A stretch of 64,000 nucleotides of DNA, taken from positions 31,783-95,782 of the forward strand of contig NZ_JAIVLF010000009.1 of the NCBI RefSeq assembly GCF_020524485.1, written 5' to 3'. The stretch comes from Novosphingobium profundi (lineage in GTDB: Bacteria > Pseudomonadota > Alphaproteobacteria > Sphingomonadales > Sphingomonadaceae). This document shows, piece after piece, positions 44,941 through 52,856 of this stretch. The translations under genes were made by a program, and so were the position numbers. The stretch's first letter is position 1, and every line of letters begins with the position of its first letter. The notes below the pieces were generated by a model that did not search any database, was not told the DNA's origin, and worked only from the letters and a program-made list of their open reading frames with translations.

Positions 44941-46373
44941 TTGCGGCCACTCTGCCCGAGCCCGACGACTTCGAGGCCTGGCGTGAGGAAGCCCGGCGCC
45001 TTGTCACCCAGGGCCATGCCCCGCACGAGGTGTCCTGGCGCGAGGCGGGGGAGAGCGCGGACCTGTTCGCAGCGCGCCCTGCCCCCTCCCCTGCTCCTGC
45101 CCCCTCACCCGCACCGGCAACTTCGACGCGGACGGTCCGCGCCAACCGGACCTTTCTTGAACGGGCGCGCCTTGCCATTCTGCACCGCGACGGCGCGCGG
45201 CTTGACCTCCTCTACCGCATCCTGTGGCGGCTGCAGGACGAGCCCCGTCTGCTCGATGATCCCGCCGATCCCGATGCCTGCGCGCTCCATGCCCTTGTCC
45301 GGCAGGTCCGGCGCGACATTCACAAGATGCGCGCCTTCGTGCGCTTTCGCGCGGTCCGCGATGCCACAGGGGATCCCCACTACCTAGCCTGGTTCGAGCC
45401 CGATCACCGGATCGAACGCGCCAACGCGGCCTTCTTTCGCGACCGTTTCGCCAGCCAGCGCTGGTCGATCCTGACCCCACGCCTGACCCTGCACTGGGAC
45501 GGAAAAAGCCTGAACGAAGCCCCTCCTGCGCGGCGCGAGGACGTGCCCGCCCACGATGCGACCGAGGACCTGTGGCTGGGCTACTACCGCGCGATCTTCA
45601 ACCCGGCGCGCCTCAAGGTCGGTGCCATGGTCAAGGAAATGCCGCGCCGCTACTGGAAGAACCTGCCGGAAGCCGCGCAGATCCCCGCCCTCATCGCCGG
45701 AGCCCAGCAGCGCGAGGTGCGCATGATCGCGAGCGGCTCAGGTCCGGCCGAGAATGCCCCTCCCGCCAGTCGCGAAGCCCTGGCGCAAGCTCTCGCGCAG
45801 TGCCGACGCTGCCCGATCGGGTGCAACGGCACTGCGCCCGTTCCTGGCGAAGGCCCCCTCTCGCCACAGCTCCTGATCCTGGGAGAACAGCCCGGCGATA
45901 CCGAGGAGCGCACAGGCCGCCCCTTCGTCGGCCCTGCGGGCGAATTGCTCGATACCCATCTCGCGCACGCGGGCATCGCGCGCGAGCAGGCCTATGTCAC
46001 CAACGCGGTCAAACACTTCAAGTTCGAACGCCAGGGCAAGCGCCGTCTGCACCAGAACCCCACCGCGAACGAGATCGACCACTGCCGCTGGTGGCTCGAA
46101 GCCGAGCGCGCGCTGGTCCGCCCGCGTGCGGTTCTCGCGTTGGGGGCCAGTGCCGGGCGCGCTCTTCTCGGGCGTACGCCGTCCATCGGCCGCGAACGCG
46201 GAGGCCCGATCCCGCTCCCCGATGGCACGCCGATGTGGCTGACTGTCCACCCCAGCTACCTCCTGCGCCTCGACGGCGCGGCGGGCACGCGCGAGACCGA
46301 ACGCTTCAAGGCGGATCTCGCCCTGGTGTCAGCCCACCTTGCGCGTGAGCATCCCCTGCACACGCCGGCCTGA
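44937..46373 (+). CDS. DUF4130-UdgX fusion: uracil-DNA-binding/glycosylase superfamily protein
   Basis: 478 residues. The N-terminal ~250 residues form the DUF4130 (SAM_7-linked) domain (ERARLAILHRDGARLDLLYRILWRL through MVKEMPRRYWKNLPEAAQIPALI). After a linker, residues ~275-478 are a uracil-DNA glycosylase of family 4/UdgX kind: Fe-S cysteines in CRRCPIGC (~288) and IDHCRWW, the active-site GEQPGDTEERTGRPFVGPAGELLD, and the UdgX loop KRRLHQNP (~368-375) whose His forms the covalent link to uracil sites in UdgX of Mycobacterium smegmatis. I expect tight or covalent uracil-DNA binding. Translationally coupled to the radical-SAM gene. Confidence 0.88.
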   Translation: MIAATLPEPDDFEAWREEARRLVTQGHAPHEVSWREAGESADLFAARPAPSPAPAPSPAPATSTRTVRANRTFLERARLAILHRDGARLDLLYRILWRLQDEPRLLDDPADPDACALHALVRQVRRDIHKMRAFVRFRAVRDATGDPHYLAWFEPDHRIERANAAFFRDRFASQRWSILTPRLTLHWDGKSLNEAPPARREDVPAHDATEDLWLGYYRAIFNPARLKVGAMVKEMPRRYWKNLPEAAQIPALIAGAQQREVRMIASGSGPAENAPPASREALAQALAQCRRCPIGCNGTAPVPGEGPLSPQLLILGEQPGDTEERTGRPFVGPAGELLDTHLAHAGIAREQAYVTNAVKHFKFERQGKRRLHQNPTANEIDHCRWWLEAERALVRPRAVLALGASAGRALLGRTPSIGRERGGPIPLPDGTPMWLTVHPSYLLRLDGAAGTRETERFKADLALVSAHLAREHPLHTPA

Positions 46374-46447
46374 GGCACACGCAGACCGCGGGTGGGCGAT
46401 CGGATCCACGGGATCTGACCCGGCCGCGGCGGTGATACGCCGCAAGG

Positions 46448-46867
46448 CTACGCCCGGGAGGATCCCGAAAGGCCGCCCGGACAACTGCGCGCACGGCCGA
46501 TGCTGTCGACGAGCACGCCGATCTGGGTGTCGCTGAAGCCCGCGGCTTCCGCTTCGTGCAGGACCGATGCGGGAAGGAGAAAGCCCTTGTGCCAGGCGTG
46601 GACGACCAGACGCCGCAGGGCCTCGAGACGAGGATTGGCGAGTTGGCGCGAAGGCGGCCTTGGCCCCAGCACAAGGCGGGCGAGCCGCCCGCGCGGGCGC
46701 TGCGGGCGCAAGCTTTTCAGCGTATCGCCATGCGCCAGCTGCACCACGCGCAGCTCCATGGCGTCGAAATGGGATGCAAGATCGGCCCGGTAGGCTCCGT
46801 CCGGGTCAAGCGCCGCAAGGTCGGGCAGCGCGTGCAGCGCCGCATCCCGGCAGTCGAGGAAAGCCAT
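46448..46867 (-). CDS. Hypothetical protein, 139 residues
   Basis: ATG with AGGAG 9 bases upstream. Helical, soluble sequence (DGAYRADLASHFDAMELRVVQLAHGDT, LEALRRLVVHAWHKGFLLPASVLHEAEAAGFSDTQIGVLVDSIG) with an Arg/Pro-rich middle. No family recognised. The C-terminal part, with helix-turn-helix-like spacing, might bind nucleic acid. It is convergent with the UdgX-like gene. Confidence 0.5.
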   Translation of the reverse strand: MAFLDCRDAALHALPDLAALDPDGAYRADLASHFDAMELRVVQLAHGDTLKSLRPQRPRGRLARLVLGPRPPSRQLANPRLEALRRLVVHAWHKGFLLPASVLHEAEAAGFSDTQIGVLVDSIGRARSCPGGLSGSSRA

Positions 46868-47167
46868 GGTGAGTGCTCCTGGAATGAAAGCCCGACGCGC
46901 GCCCGGGGATAGGGCGGGGGGACAAGCGCGCGTCGGGGCCCTCCACGGCGCAAGGGAGGCCGGGAGTGGGGCAAAGCGAGCAGCCCGACAGGCGCGTCAC
47001 TGCATCGCCGTGACAGCCGAGAGGGCCGGATATCGAGAATATCTTCGTGCGGGCCGCGTCAGGGCACGCCGGGTACGTGCCGGGGCCTTAGCCCGAGCTT
47101 TGGCGGTAGTGGACTGGGTACATCGGCTCTTCCCCTGTTGCAGTGCGAGTCGAGCGGACTCTTTATG

Positions 47168-47179
47168 TACCTATCGGTA
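47168..47179. promoter_or_regulatory. TetR operator copy A
   Basis: TACC-TATC-GGTA, perfect 4-bp arms extended to TA on the right. Same ACC-N4-GGT core as the copies at 47215 and 47913. Confidence 0.55.
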
Positions 47180-47214
47180 TAGATTAAGCCGGGATGCGCC
47201 GTCAACCGATTTTA

Positions 47215-47230
47215 TATACCAACCGGTATA
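47215..47230. promoter_or_regulatory. TetR operator copy B
   Basis: TATACC-AACC-GGTATA, a perfect 16-base dyad, the best copy of the three. It is 47 bases from copy A and 70 bases beyond the 3' end of the tetR gene. Confidence 0.65.
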
Positions 47231-47299
47231 TTAAGTGGCGCGCGCGGCATTCAAGACCCTGAACAGCCGCCGTTTCTCGGAAAATCGCGTCCGCCGCGC

Positions 47300-47914
47300 T
47301 CAACGCCCCGGCCACATCGCCAGGAAAGCGGCAATGACACCTTCCAGTTCGCCGCGTGGGGTTCCGCCCTGGGCCTTGACGGCCAGGCCCTGCAGCACCG
47401 TCGAAAGGCACTGAGCCAGGACAACGGGATCGCTGCCTTCGGGCAGGTCACCCTTAGCCTTTGCCTCCTCGAAGCGCGCGATCAGTGCCGCGTCCGAAGA
47501 CTGGCGCCGGGCGATCACGTGTTCGCGGATCGAGGTGTCTTCACTGGTGCAGGACACCAGGCTGATGACGCCCAGGCACCCCTGACTGTCGGCCGAACCG
47601 CAATAGGTGTCGAGCGAGCCGCGCAACAGGCGCTCAGCCACGCCGCGCGCCGTGGGCGCTTCGAGCGCGGTGCGAAGATAAGCCAGCTTGTCGCGCTCGT
47701 AGAGGTCGAGCGCCTTCTTGAAGAGCGCTTCCTTGTTGCCGAAGCAGGCGTAGAGGCTGGGCTTGGTGATACCCATTGCCTCGGTCAGTTCGGCCAGCGA
47801 AGCGCCTTCGTAGCCATGCTTCCAGAACACCTGAAGCGCCGAGCCCAAGGCCACCTCGGGATCGAATTCCCGGGGCCGACCGCGCGACTTGGTAGGGCTT
47901 TGCGAACATTTCAT
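47300..47914 (-). CDS. TetR-family transcriptional repressor
   Basis: 204 residues from the ATG of MKCSQSPTKSRGRPREFDPE; the frame is open upstream but that sequence is Gly/Arg-rich with no ribosome-binding site, and the operator overlaps this ATG. Helix-turn-helix: ASLAELTEAMGITKPSLYACFGNKEALFKKAL (38-69). The C-terminal ligand domain includes CGSADSQGCLGVISLVSCTSED, the NemR/TetR_C_16-like Cys-containing group, suggesting sensing of an electrophile or similar small molecule. One operator copy (47913-47926) covers the start codon, indicating self-repression; two more lie beyond the 3' end. The gene usually regulated by this group (a reductase or exporter) is absent. Confidence 0.85.
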   Translation of the reverse strand: MKCSQSPTKSRGRPREFDPEVALGSALQVFWKHGYEGASLAELTEAMGITKPSLYACFGNKEALFKKALDLYERDKLAYLRTALEAPTARGVAERLLRGSLDTYCGSADSQGCLGVISLVSCTSEDTSIREHVIARRQSSDAALIARFEEAKAKGDLPEGSDPVVLAQCLSTVLQGLAVKAQGGTPRGELEGVIAAFLAMWPGR

Positions 47915-47926
47915 ACCAGTCGGTAT
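47913..47926. promoter_or_regulatory. TetR operator copy C, overlapping the tetR start
   Basis: ATACC-AGTC-GGTAT, perfect 5-bp arms. The left arm includes the first bases of the start codon (47914-47912), so binding would block its own expression. Confidence 0.65.
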
Positions 47927-47942
47927 ATAGGGGCCAGCCCCG

Positions 47943-48260
47943 CTAAATCCAGTGAAGATGCAGGCCCGCCTCAACCGGCCGATAGGCCACGGCGATCCGG
48001 CGCGGCGCGCGCAGCCTGCGCCGCAGCAAGGAACGTAAAGGCCCCCGCGCGGCCTCGGGATCGGCAAAGGACAGGCTCTTGCCCTGCCCCCGGGTTCCGA
48101 TCCGGCCCCAACTCCAGACAAGGCAGGTGCGCCCGAACAGGTCGCGATCGACTACCACGCGCCAGGACCGCGCGAGCCCGCGCTCCGGCGCGCGGGCCTC
48201 CAGCGCCAGAGACCCGCCTTCGGGCGCGAGCAGCCGGTCGAGAGTGCGTTCGAGATCCAT
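47943..48260 (-). CDS. Stand-alone WGR-domain protein
   Basis: 105 residues from the ATG of MDLERTLDRLL (a GTG 27 bases upstream is possible). The WGR motif is intact (SWGRIGTRGQG, 50-60) inside RSWRVVVDRDLFGRTCLVWSWGRIG, the nucleic-acid-binding module first seen in PARPs and in the MolR protein. Stand-alone bacterial WGR proteins are common on plasmids and are of unknown role; DNA binding is the likely property. The gene lies between tetR and parA, both on their own promoters. There is no obvious ribosome-binding site. Confidence 0.65.
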   Translation of the reverse strand: MDLERTLDRLLAPEGGSLALEARAPERGLARSWRVVVDRDLFGRTCLVWSWGRIGTRGQGKSLSFADPEAARGPLRSLLRRRLRAPRRIAVAYRPVEAGLHLHWI

Positions 48261-48499
48261 GGCCGCAAGTTGACGGCAGGCCGTCACGCACGTCCAACGC
48301 GAAAATCGAATCAGTCGCGCTCCGTCTGATTCACGCAGGCGATCAGGGCCTTCCTCCTGAGACCTGGCACGCGCCTTTTCCGCCCTTCCCCCCTTCGATC
48401 TGCCGCGCCTACGCGAAAGTGTGGCCCAAATGGGCCGGAAATTGCGCGCTTTAGGGGGCTATAACCTAGACTGAACGATATTTTCCGAATACCCCTCTG

Positions 48500-48518
48500 T
48501 GAACGTTCAAAAGAACTG
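48500..48518. promoter_or_regulatory. Candidate operator before parA (GAAC/GTTC half-sites)
   Basis: TGAACGTTCA (48500-48509) is a perfect 10-base palindrome, and the overlapping GTTC-AAAA-GAAC extends to 48517. It lies 22-31 bases before the parA ATG and just before the AGGGGA ribosome-binding site. Partition ATPases with an N-terminal HTH, like this one, commonly repress their own operon. Confidence 0.45.
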
Positions 48519-48530
48519 TCAGGGGATCAA

Positions 48531-49724
48531 ATGCATTCAGAAGTCGAACGCCTCTCCGAAATGGCACAAGCCGGGGAGCGGATGATCGAGCGTCTGCGCA
48601 AGCAGGCGTTCCTGCCCGACAGCCGCAAGGGGCTCAACATCCGTTTCGGCATAGCCGAGGCCGCGCAACTGCTGGGCTGTTCGACCAACCGTATCCGCAT
48701 GGCCGAGGACGACGGACGTCTGCCCCCTCCCCCGCCGACCGAGAACGGACGCCGTCCCGGCTATTCGATCGAGGCGCTGCAGCACATGCGCGAGGTGCTG
48801 GGCGCAAGCCCGGCCCGTGCGCCGCTCGACCGCCCTGCGATGATCGCGGTGCAGAACTTCAAGGGCGGCGTGGGCAAGTCCACGGTCACCACCCACCTGG
48901 CCCACTATTTCGCGATCCAGGGCTACCGCGTGCTCGTGGTGGACTGCGACAGCCAGGCAACCACGACCACGCTGTTCGGGTTCAACCCGCACTTCAACAT
49001 CACACGCGAGCAGACGCTCTACCCCTATCTCTCGATCGATCCGACCCAGACCGACCTGCTCTACGCGGTCCAGAAGACCCCCTGGCCCAACGTCGACCTG
49101 ATCCCCTCCAACCTTGAACTGTTCGACGTCGAGTACGAACTGGCCGCCAGCGGCGCGGACGGGGGCTCGGTGCTCGCCTCGCGCTTCCGCAAGCTCAAGC
49201 AGGGCCTCGAAGACCTCGCCCGCGATTACGACGTGGTCATCCTCGATCCGCCCCCGGCGCTCGGCACCATCAGCCTTGCCGTGATGCAGGCGGCCAACGC
49301 CCTGATCGTGCCGCTTGCCGCGACGACGCCCGACTTCTGCTCGACCGTCCAGTTCCTCTCGATGATGGACCAGGTGACGGGCCAGTTGTCACAGGCGGGC
49401 CTTACCGTCGACTATGACTTCGTGCGCCTCCTGTGCTCCAAGTTCGATGGCAACGATCCCAGCCATGCAATGGTGCGCCAGATCATGGAGCAGACCTTCG
49501 GGCCCGCCCTCCTTCCCGTCTCCATCCTGGAGAGCGCGGAGATCAGCCACGCGGCGCTGCGCATGATGACGGTCTACGAACTGGAACGCCCGATCGGGTC
49601 GGTCCGTACGCACAAGCGCTGCCGCGCCAATCTTGACGAGGCCATGGCCCAGGTCGCCGCGCTGGTGCGCCGGGGCTGGGGTCTGGCCACCCCCGCCAGC
49701 CCGGAGGCCGTGGTCAATGGGTGA
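48531..49724 (+). CDS. parA: Plasmid partition ATPase ParA (HTH-bearing, type Ia)
   Basis: 397 residues, start ATG after AGGGGA. Residues ~35-90 are an N-terminal DNA-binding region of MerR/HTH kind (GIAEAAQLLGCSTNRIRMAEDDGRLPPP, 40-67). The ATPase has Walker A KGGVGKST (111-118), a second conserved Lys-region, Walker A' VVDCDSQATTTTLFG (~136-150), and Walker B DVVILDPPPALGTIS (~234-248). It forms dynamic gradients on the nucleoid that separate ParB-parS complexes, and its HTH should repress the par operon. parB follows after 116 bases, then repA. Length and HTH fit plasmid and chromid ParA (as in P1 or repABC RepA) rather than the short chromosomal ParA. Confidence 0.93.
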   Translation: MHSEVERLSEMAQAGERMIERLRKQAFLPDSRKGLNIRFGIAEAAQLLGCSTNRIRMAEDDGRLPPPPPTENGRRPGYSIEALQHMREVLGASPARAPLDRPAMIAVQNFKGGVGKSTVTTHLAHYFAIQGYRVLVVDCDSQATTTTLFGFNPHFNITREQTLYPYLSIDPTQTDLLYAVQKTPWPNVDLIPSNLELFDVEYELAASGADGGSVLASRFRKLKQGLEDLARDYDVVILDPPPALGTISLAVMQAANALIVPLAATTPDFCSTVQFLSMMDQVTGQLSQAGLTVDYDFVRLLCSKFDGNDPSHAMVRQIMEQTFGPALLPVSILESAEISHAALRMMTVYELERPIGSVRTHKRCRANLDEAMAQVAALVRRGWGLATPASPEAVVNG

Positions 49725-49840
49725 CGCAAATTTCATCGCCGCTTTGCAGAAAACGGTTTCCTACAGGGCCTTTGTTCACCATATGTTCGAAACCGCCCGC
49801 TCGCCCTTCCCCGCCCTGACACACGCCCGGAGGTAGTCCC

Positions 49841-51001
49841 ATGGCCCGCAAGCAATCCGATTACCTCGCCAGCCTGCTCTCAGGGGGAGACGACACCGCC
49901 GACGCCAATGCCGAAGCGAATGCCCCCTCGCCTGCGCCTGCGCCTTCACCGGACAAGGACGGGCAGGCCCCGTCTGCCGACACCCCCGATCCCGCATCCC
50001 CGGCCGAAGCCGAAGCGGTCTCCCCAGCCCCGCGCTCCAGCACCCGGGCCGGTCTGTCCCTGCTCGGCCGTGAGAATGCGCTCGCCCGTGTTGCGAGCGG
50101 CGAGGTCCGTCAGGTTACGCAGCTTCTGCTCGATCCGGCCCGCGTGCGGGTATGGGACGGCAATGCCCGCAACCAGGCCCGGCTTTCCGAAGACAGTTGC
50201 CGCGATCTCATTGATTCGATCCTCGCCGAAGGCGGTCAGAAGGTCCCTGCGGTCGTGCGCCATGTCACGGGCGATCCCGATCACGACTACGAGCTGATCG
50301 CGGGCACGCGCCGCCACTTCGCGATCTCGTGGCTGCGCGCCCATTCCTATCCCGACATGAAGCTGCTGGCCCAGGTCGCCGAGCTCGATGACGAGGCCGC
50401 CTTCCGCCTCGCCGACATCGAGAACCGCGCCCGCCGGGACATCACCGACATCGAGCGTGCGCGCAACTATGCCGAGGCCCTGCCCATCCACTACGGCGGC
50501 AAGGCCGTGCGCATGGCCGAGCGGCTCAAGCTCTCCAAGGGCTGGCTTTCCAAAATGCTGAAGGCCGCGACCATCCCGGACGAGGTCCTCGCCGCCTTTG
50601 CAGATCCGGCCGAGCTGACGCTGAACCCGGCCTATCGCCTGGCCGGAGCCCTGGACGACAAGGCCCGCGCCCGCGCCATCCGCAAGGAGGCCAAGGCCAT
50701 CGCCGCGCAGAACGCCAAGGCCCGTTCGGAAGGGCGCGCAGGGCTGCCCGGTCCGGTGACGCTCAAGCGGCTGTTAGCCGCAAGCGACCTTGCCGATAGC
50801 GGGCAGCCGCTTGCGACCAAGGACTTTCGCATGGAGGTTTCCGGCCCCCATGGGCGCACGATCCTCGCGGTAAAGGACGTGACCCGGCAGGGCGTGACGA
50901 TCCAGCTGCCGATGGCCAGCGGCGCTGGCGACGAGCAGCTGGCCAACGCGCTCAAGGAAGTGCTCGACGTCCTGCGCAAGAACGGCATCTCGGTCAGCTG
51001 A
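49841..51001 (+). CDS. parB: Partition protein ParB
   Basis: 386 residues. A disordered Pro/Ala-rich N-terminal tail (~25-65) precedes the ParB/Srx domain with the CTP-binding region (LIAGTRRHFAISWL, 152-165, the GERRxxA-like box, and ENRARRD, 194-200), then the central helix-turn-helix (GGKAVRMAERLKLSKGWLSKMLKAATIP, ~219-246) that reads parS, and a C-terminal dimerisation part. It should load on the replicon's parS sites and slide as a CTP-dependent clamp. The most likely parS is the GTTTCC-N4-GGAAAC palindrome 22 bases past its stop. Confidence 0.92.
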   Translation: MARKQSDYLASLLSGGDDTADANAEANAPSPAPAPSPDKDGQAPSADTPDPASPAEAEAVSPAPRSSTRAGLSLLGRENALARVASGEVRQVTQLLLDPARVRVWDGNARNQARLSEDSCRDLIDSILAEGGQKVPAVVRHVTGDPDHDYELIAGTRRHFAISWLRAHSYPDMKLLAQVAELDDEAAFRLADIENRARRDITDIERARNYAEALPIHYGGKAVRMAERLKLSKGWLSKMLKAATIPDEVLAAFADPAELTLNPAYRLAGALDDKARARAIRKEAKAIAAQNAKARSEGRAGLPGPVTLKRLLAASDLADSGQPLATKDFRMEVSGPHGRTILAVKDVTRQGVTIQLPMASGAGDEQLANALKEVLDVLRKNGISVS

Positions 51002-51023
51002 GGCGAAGGAAACGGGACGCGAT

Positions 51024-51039
51024 GTTTCCTCCAGGAAAC
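51024..51039. promoter_or_regulatory. Candidate parS-like palindrome, copy 2
   Basis: GTTTCCTCCAGGAAAC, perfect 6-bp arms around TCCA, 22 bases after the parB stop. Identical over all 16 bases to the copy at 52155-52170. Confidence 0.7.
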
Positions 51040-51048
51040 TTTTCGGTG

Positions 51049-51094
51049 CAGGCAAGGGGGGGCCGGGCAGCACGGCTCAGTCCCCCCTCACCTG
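51049..51094. other. Long stem-loop between parB and repA
   Basis: Bases 51049-51061 and 51082-51094 pair in 11 of 13 positions (CAGG...GGGGGG with CCCCCC...CCTG); an inner CCG/CGG stem closes the loop. Located 85 bases before the repA start. Could be a transcription attenuator, or part of a small antisense RNA region as in repABC plasmids; no antisense promoter was recognised. Confidence 0.5.
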
Positions 51095-51179
51095 CCCGGA
51101 CCAAACCTGCGACGTGTCCCTTCACGCCGTCCTTTTCGTGCACCTTCCCCCTTCCCTCCAGCGCACAAGGCCCCCGTCG

Positions 51180-52445
51180 ATGACCCGCGCGCCCAAGGCC
51201 CCCGTCAGCGAACAGTTCGACCTGTTCCTTCCCTATATCGCCGACCTCCCCTTGCGCGACCAGCGCGAGATGATGGAGCGCCCCTTCTTCAGTCTCGCCA
51301 AGTCCAAACGGGTCAAGCCGATCGACTACACCAGTCCCGACGGACAGGTACGCGTCCACGTCTCGGCCAGTCCCGAGTATGGCATGGCCACGATCTGGGA
51401 CGCGGACATCCTGATCTACTGCGCGAGCGTCCTGGCCGACATGCAGCGCCGGGGGCGCAACGATGTCCCCCGCAAGCTCCACATCATGCCCTATGATCTC
51501 CTTCGCGCCATCGGGCGTCCGACCACGGGGCGCGCCTACGAGCTTCTGGGCCAGGCCCTCGACCGGCTCGTCGCAACGACCATCAAGACCAACATCCGCG
51601 CCGAGAACCGGCGCGAGGCAACCTTCTCGTGGCTCGATGGCTGGACGCAGCTGGTCGACGAGAAGACCGAGCGCTCGCGCGGCATGACGCTGGAATTGTC
51701 CAACTGGTTCTGGGAAGGCGTCATGATGAAGGGCGGCGTGCTCTCCATCGACCGCGCCTATTTCGACATCACGGGTGGGCGCGAGCGCTGGCTCTACCGG
51801 GTCGCGCGCAAGCACGCCGGTGGAGCTGGCGAGACCGGCTTTGCCATCACCATGCCCGTCCTCTTCGAGAAGTCCGGTGCGGAAGGCCAGTACCGCCGCT
51901 TCAAGTTCGAGATGCTCAAGCTGGCCGAGAAGAACGAGCTTCCCGGCTACGCCCTGGCCGTCGAGACCGCACGCGATGGCGAAGCCATGCTGCGCATGAC
52001 CCGCGTCGATGCCAAGGGCGGCGCAGGCGACCTCCAACCCTCCCCAGCCCGTCATGCCGCCCCTACCCCTGCCCCAACGGCGGACAGGAAAGAACCCGAC
52101 CCCGCGCGCCCGGCCAAGGCCCCTGCCCCGGTTTCGTCGGGCGACTCAGGGGAAGTTTCCTCCAGGAAACATACCCGTGAGACGGCCGAGGTCTTCGACG
52201 CCTCGCGCCTTATCCGCTCCACCATCACCGGTCTTTCCGACAATGCGACCCGCGGCTTCATGACCGATGAGACGATCGACACCCTGCGCGGGGAATGTCC
52301 GGGCTGGGACCTGCACGCCCTTCACGCCGATTTCGAACGGTGGGTTGCCGCCGATCCGGAACGCACCCCGGCCAACTGGCAGCGCGCCTTCGTAGGCTGG
52401 GTCCGGCGCCACCACGCCAAGCACAAGAACCAGCTGCGCGGGTGA
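51180..52445 (+). CDS. repA: Replication initiator RepA (RPA family)
   Basis: 421 residues from the ATG of MTRAPKAPVSEQFDLF, with AAGG 9 bases upstream; a GTG 66 bases earlier lacks a ribosome-binding site. The N-terminal ~275 residues match the RPA/plasmid initiator family: DLPLRDQREMMERPFFSLAKSKRVKPIDYTSPDG, YGMATIWDADILIYC, LHIMPYDLLRAIGRPTTGRAYELLGQALDRL, and RWLYRVARKHAGG. A Pro/Ala/Asp linker (~280-335) leads to a C-terminal DUF-like part (EVFDASRLIRSTITGLS, DLHALHADFERWVAADPERTPANWQRAFVGWVRRH). It should bind the iterons 0.4-0.7 kb downstream. A parS-like palindrome sits within its linker codons. Confidence 0.92.
   Translation: MTRAPKAPVSEQFDLFLPYIADLPLRDQREMMERPFFSLAKSKRVKPIDYTSPDGQVRVHVSASPEYGMATIWDADILIYCASVLADMQRRGRNDVPRKLHIMPYDLLRAIGRPTTGRAYELLGQALDRLVATTIKTNIRAENRREATFSWLDGWTQLVDEKTERSRGMTLELSNWFWEGVMMKGGVLSIDRAYFDITGGRERWLYRVARKHAGGAGETGFAITMPVLFEKSGAEGQYRRFKFEMLKLAEKNELPGYALAVETARDGEAMLRMTRVDAKGGAGDLQPSPARHAAPTPAPTADRKEPDPARPAKAPAPVSSGDSGEVSSRKHTRETAEVFDASRLIRSTITGLSDNATRGFMTDETIDTLRGECPGWDLHALHADFERWVAADPERTPANWQRAFVGWVRRHHAKHKNQLRG
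52155..52170. promoter_or_regulatory. Candidate parS-like palindrome, copy 3 (inside repA)
   Basis: GTTTCCTCCAGGAAAC within the low-constraint linker region of repA (coding for SSRK). Identical to copy 2, with AAG before and AT after. Confidence 0.65.
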
Positions 52446-52810
52446 GGGCAGGGGGCTCGTCGATCATCGGCCCCTCCCACACATCGTCTCCTCGCGAAAG
52501 TCCTGCGAAGGCGTCGCCGGATGGCAATGCGCTTTCAGCCCACTCTATCTCCGATGCCGTCTGCGTCCCGCTGGGGATCCCGCTCCATTCGCCAAGGGCC
52601 GGTCGTCTTCGCGACAGGGACCAACGGGAAGCGAGCGTCCATTCAGCACGCCCACGCTCCGCCATATCCTGGCCGCTCCGGTCATGCCGCGGCCTCCAAC
52701 TCCCCCCAACCCCATGGCATGGCTCGGACCGCCTGCGAACGGGCTTCGCGAATTCCATTGCGACCCAATCCAGTCCTGACGAGGAGAGAAATATCCGCCA
52801 GCGCCGGATG

Positions 52811-52838
52811 GTTGGCGATGTCCCATGACATCGCCAAC
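52811..52838. repeat. Perfect 12-bp-arm hairpin in the origin region
   Basis: GTTGGCGATGTC (52811-52822) and GACATCGCCAAC (52827-52838) are exact reverse complements with loop CCAT. There is no T-run. It lies 19 bases left of the inverted iteron. Confidence 0.6.
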
Positions 52839-52856
52839 CGAAAGGCAGCGCCGCAT

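Larger units (their letters stand above)
46868..47299. other. Gene-free stretch carrying two TetR operator copies
   Basis: About 430 bases without a convincing gene; open frames here lack ribosome-binding sites and family resemblance. The right end holds two copies of the operator seen at the tetR start (47168-47179 and 47215-47230), arranged as if to control a gene that is no longer there. Confidence 0.55.

Noticed and set aside
47519..48454. Plus-strand frame of about 310 codons antisense to tetR and the WGR gene
   Set aside because: Pro/Arg/Ala-rich, no domains. TetR and WGR motifs lie on the minus strand.
48531..52445. Classification of the replicon as repABC
   Set aside because: Partition genes are followed by an RPA-family initiator, not RepC, and the origin is a separate iteron region; only the gene order recalls repABC.
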